From contig JBHELG010000114.1 of assembly GCA_046263195.1 (NCBI GenBank), positions 1 through 8,146 of the forward strand: DNA of 8,146 nt, in the 5' to 3' direction. A program made the position numbers and the translations under genes. The notes beneath the pieces were generated by a model. The model searched no databases. It was not told the origin of the DNA and saw nothing but the letters and a program-made list of their open reading frames with translations. Source of the stretch: JBHELG01 sp046263195 (GTDB lineage: Bacteria > Actinomycetota > Nitriliruptoria > Nitriliruptorales > JAHWKO01). This document shows, in pieces, positions 6,453-8,146 of the stretch (positions are counted from its first letter, which is position 1; every line of letters begins with the position of its first letter).

Positions 6453-7042
6453 GCGAGCATCCCCTTCGTCGAGGGGATGGCGCTACCGGTCACCGCGACG
6501 GCGCGTCGCAGTGCGACCGCCACCGCCTTGAACACCGATTCGTGGGCGTGGTGACTATTTCCCGGACGGAGCAGGGCGACATGGAGGGTCATGCGCGCGT
6601 TGGCGACGAGGGCCTCGAAGAAGTGCCTCGTCAGGGTCGTCTCATAGGTGCCGATGAGCTCCACCGGGGTGACGACGTCGTAGACGAGGTAGGGGCGGCC
6701 GGACAGGTCGACAGCGGCGCGCGTGAGACACTCGTCTATGGGGACGGTTGCGTCCCCGAACCGCTCTACTCCGATCCGTTCGGACCACGCCGCTGCGAGC
6801 GCCTGTCCCAACGCGATGCCAACGTCCTCCACGGTGTGGTGCGCATCCACGTCGAGGTCACCTTCCGCGAGGACGGTGAGGTCGACTCTTGCGTGGCGGC
6901 CGAGCTGCTCGAGCATGTGGTCGAAGAACGGGACGCCAGTCGCGACCTCGGTGCGTCCGCTTCCGTCGAGGGTGAGATCGACCAGCACGCGGGTCTCCCG
7001 CGTGGTGCGCTCGACGCGTCCGTGGCGAAGGGTGGAGGTCAT
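6449..7042 (-). CDS. hisB: Imidazoleglycerol-phosphate dehydratase
   Basis: Dehydrates IGP to imidazole acetol phosphate (step 6 of histidine synthesis). A 197-residue monofunctional enzyme without the phosphatase domain of enterobacterial HisB. Manganese-site motifs are intact: FFDHML with His42, DAHHTVED (66-73) with His68, His69 and Glu72, RHFFEALV with His140 and Glu143, and NSHHAHES with His164, His165 and Glu168. The ending IPSTKG is typical. The ATG at 7042 is preceded by ATGAGGAGGTC, whose GAGG is 5 nt away, and family similarity begins shortly after it. It is the first gene of the hisB-hisH-hisA-hisF block, with a 332-bp gene-free stretch upstream instead of hisD and hisC, which often precede it in actinobacteria. 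Its stop codon overlaps the hisH start. Confidence 0.97.
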   Translation of the reverse strand: MTSTLRHGRVERTTRETRVLVDLTLDGSGRTEVATGVPFFDHMLEQLGRHARVDLTVLAEGDLDVDAHHTVEDVGIALGQALAAAWSERIGVERFGDATVPIDECLTRAAVDLSGRPYLVYDVVTPVELIGTYETTLTRHFFEALVANARMTLHVALLRPGNSHHAHESVFKAVAVALRRAVAVTGSAIPSTKGMLA

Positions 7043-7300
7043 GACCTCCTCATGTTTCTGGTCCCGGGATCAGCTTCGGCCGGATTGTGACGCGCCCCAC
7101 ACTACCCGTTGCCCGGCCGCGACCAGTGGCAAGGGCTATTGCGCGATTCGGGGCTCGAGCGGCCTCCGATGCTGACCAGCTGCCATCACTCGCAGCCGTC
7201 GTCGATTTCGTCTCCCGACTCACTCCACTCCGACCCGGCCACCCGCTGCGTCAAATGGTCGTCCGGCGCCTACGCGTGCGAGGAGGCAGTTGAGGGACTT

Positions 7301-7318
7301 CGATAGAGCCATCTATCG
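7301..7318. repeat. Inverted repeat, 7-bp stem with 4-nt loop
   Basis: CGATAGA (7301-7307) and TCTATCG (7312-7318) pair perfectly around GCCA. No T-run follows on either strand. It could be a hairpin ending transcription of the HNH gene or an operator upstream of hisB; the sequence does not decide. The arms are less GC-rich than their surroundings. Confidence 0.5.
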
Positions 7319-7332
7319 GGGGGCTGACCCGA

Positions 7333-7353
7333 ACGCATAGCTGCCCCATGCGT
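7333..7353. repeat. Inverted repeat, 6-bp arms with 9-nt loop
   Basis: ACGCAT (7333-7338) and ATGCGT (7348-7353) are reverse complements. It lies 21 bp beyond the HNH stop codon and 14 bp from the neighbouring inverted repeat. A tail-less terminator for the HNH gene or a binding site is possible; short arms mean chance cannot be excluded. Confidence 0.35.
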
Positions 7354-7374
7354 CAAGGACCGCCCGACCACCAA

Positions 7375-8146
7375 TCAGTCAGGTCGGGGTGGGGGTGCGC
7401 GGAGGGGGGTGCCGCGTGGTAAGGAGGTCCAGGTGCGGCCGTTTCGGGTGATGGTGTAGTGGCCGGTTTGGGGGTCGAGGCGCTGTTTCCATTTGCGGTC
7501 GTGTACGAGCTTGTGCCAGCGGCGGATGAGCAGCGTGAGCTGGTCGGGATGATGCTCGCCACCGTCGGCCTGCTCGACCACATGGTGGATGTCCGCCCAC
7601 GGGGCGGGGCCGGTGGAGCCGGGGAAGCGACAGCCCTTGTCCCGGGCTCTGACGGCTAGTCGGATGTCGGCGGGGATGGCGGCGGCTCTGGTCTTGGCGG
7701 ACACGGCCAGGGGACGTGCCCCGTCGAACACCACGACCCGCAGGTCCGCATCGGCGGGCCAGGGCTTCGACGGTGGCGGCAGTCAGGGTCGGAAGCACTC
7801 CGGGGGCGGCCAGCTTCACCATTCCGGCCGCAGTCGCGGTGACGTTGGCCAGGTCGACGTGGGCGATGAGCAGGGGGCGGGCTCGACGGCGTCTGCCCCT
7901 GCCCCCGCCCAGCCAGTCGGTGCAGATGCGCACCAGACCCTGGGCACGCTGCTTCGCCCGACTCGACGCCTCCCCGGGCTGTGTGGGCTCGCTGTCGGGC
8001 AGGCCGCTGGCCGCATCCAAGGCGTTCAGACAGGTCGGGCCCGAGATCGGGTCGAGTTCGCCGTACAGGCGCACCGACCCGTCGAATGACGGCTGAACCG
8101 CGAGGAAGCTGGCCTCGACCTGCCGCTGTTCGCGGCGTTCGACTTT
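7375..8146 (-). pseudogene. DUF222/HNH endonuclease-domain protein (13E12 family), frameshifted, 5' end beyond window
   Basis: The gene enters from the right edge. Its first visible frame reads the DUF222 region, with SFDGSVRLYGELDPISG, then ICTDWLGGG and AHVDLANV, up to VEALAR. Similarity then continues in another frame from DADLRVVVFDGARPLAV (about 7752 leftward), reaching the HNH part with RDKGCRFPG, DIHHVVEQADGGEHHPDQL and RRWHKLVH. Removing one base at 7753-7756 rejoins VEALAR to DADLRVV, as in intact family members. Without that, the upstream frame yields an Arg/Pro-rich nonsense tail ending at 7379. The HNH section departs from the common form: GST where GC is usual, DQL for DNL, and RRWH for RRHH. 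Proteins of this family are often multicopy in actinobacteria and of uncertain function. A sequencing error could mimic the frameshift. Confidence 0.85.

Larger units (their letters stand above)
7043..7374. promoter_or_regulatory. Gene-free region upstream of hisB; presumed his promoter
   Basis: This 332-bp stretch lies between the end of the HNH gene and the start of hisB, both on the minus strand. I see no tRNA, no convincing gene and no His-rich leader peptide. A TAGTGT at plus 7099-7104 (minus strand) resembles a -10 box about 60 bp before hisB, but the matching -35 is poor. TTGACGCA occurs twice on the minus strand (plus 7248-7255 and 7349-7356). Two small inverted repeats lie at 7301-7318 and 7333-7353. 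A promoter is expected from gene arrangement only. Confidence 0.4.

Noticed and set aside
7040..7053. Four-codon mini-frame (MRRS) whose stop overlaps the hisB ATG
   Set aside because: It simply contains the hisB Shine-Dalgarno; no good ribosome site of its own, so a coupling leader is not supported.
6260..7090. 276-residue plus-strand frame opposite hisB and part of hisH
   Set aside because: Antisense shadow of two intact his genes; no independent coding signal.
7087..7293. Possible 68-residue plus-strand protein upstream of hisB
   Set aside because: GTG start without a convincing Shine-Dalgarno and Arg/Ala-rich composition; no family resemblance.
7043..7374. Histidine attenuator or tRNA gene in the gap upstream of hisB
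   Set aside because: No run of His codons, no TTCGA-type T-loop with pairing arms, and no terminator with a U-tract.

Overview
The window is high-GC DNA with actinobacterial features: GTG and TTG starts, DUF2510 and DUF4185 proteins, a DUF222/HNH (13E12-type) protein, and a hisB-hisH-hisA-hisF-hisI-trpE gene order. I infer a member of the Actinomycetota, possibly Acidimicrobiia. The sequence alone does not fix the genus.

Layout, left to right. (1) 1-72: two copies of a GC-rich hairpin repeat, possibly the tail of an upstream reading frame. (2) 73-1344, plus strand: a membrane-anchored DUF4185 protein. (3) 1293-2846, minus: trpE, overlapping the DUF4185 gene tail to tail by 52 bp. (4) 2932-3291, minus: hisI. 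(5) 3554-4114, plus: a small membrane protein with two DUF2510 repeats and two C-terminal membrane helices. (6) 4103-7042, minus: hisF, hisA (priA-like), hisH and hisB, tightly coupled by 4-nt start/stop overlaps. (7) 7043-7374: a gene-free stretch with two small inverted repeats, presumably holding the his promoter. (8) 7375-8146, minus: a DUF222/HNH endonuclease gene that runs off the right edge and is broken by a frameshift near 7753.

How the genes work together. HisI opens the PR-AMP ring. HisA/PriA isomerises ProFAR to PRFAR. HisH (glutaminase) and HisF (cyclase) form imidazole glycerol phosphate synthase, and HisB dehydrates its product. TrpE commits chorismate to tryptophan. The HisA protein carries PriA-type residues, so it may also serve the TrpF step, which would link the two pathways. 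hisG, hisE, hisC, hisD and all other trp genes are outside the window.

Most of the window is ordinary amino-acid biosynthesis. I do not see a clear new defence or mobile system. The points worth a second look are: the opposite-strand DUF2510 gene splitting the his/trp run; a perfect 13-bp inverted repeat inside hisF written with codons unusual for this DNA; a REP-like hairpin repeat directly upstream of both the DUF4185 and trpE starts; the PriA-like signature; and the frameshifted HNH gene with altered motif residues.
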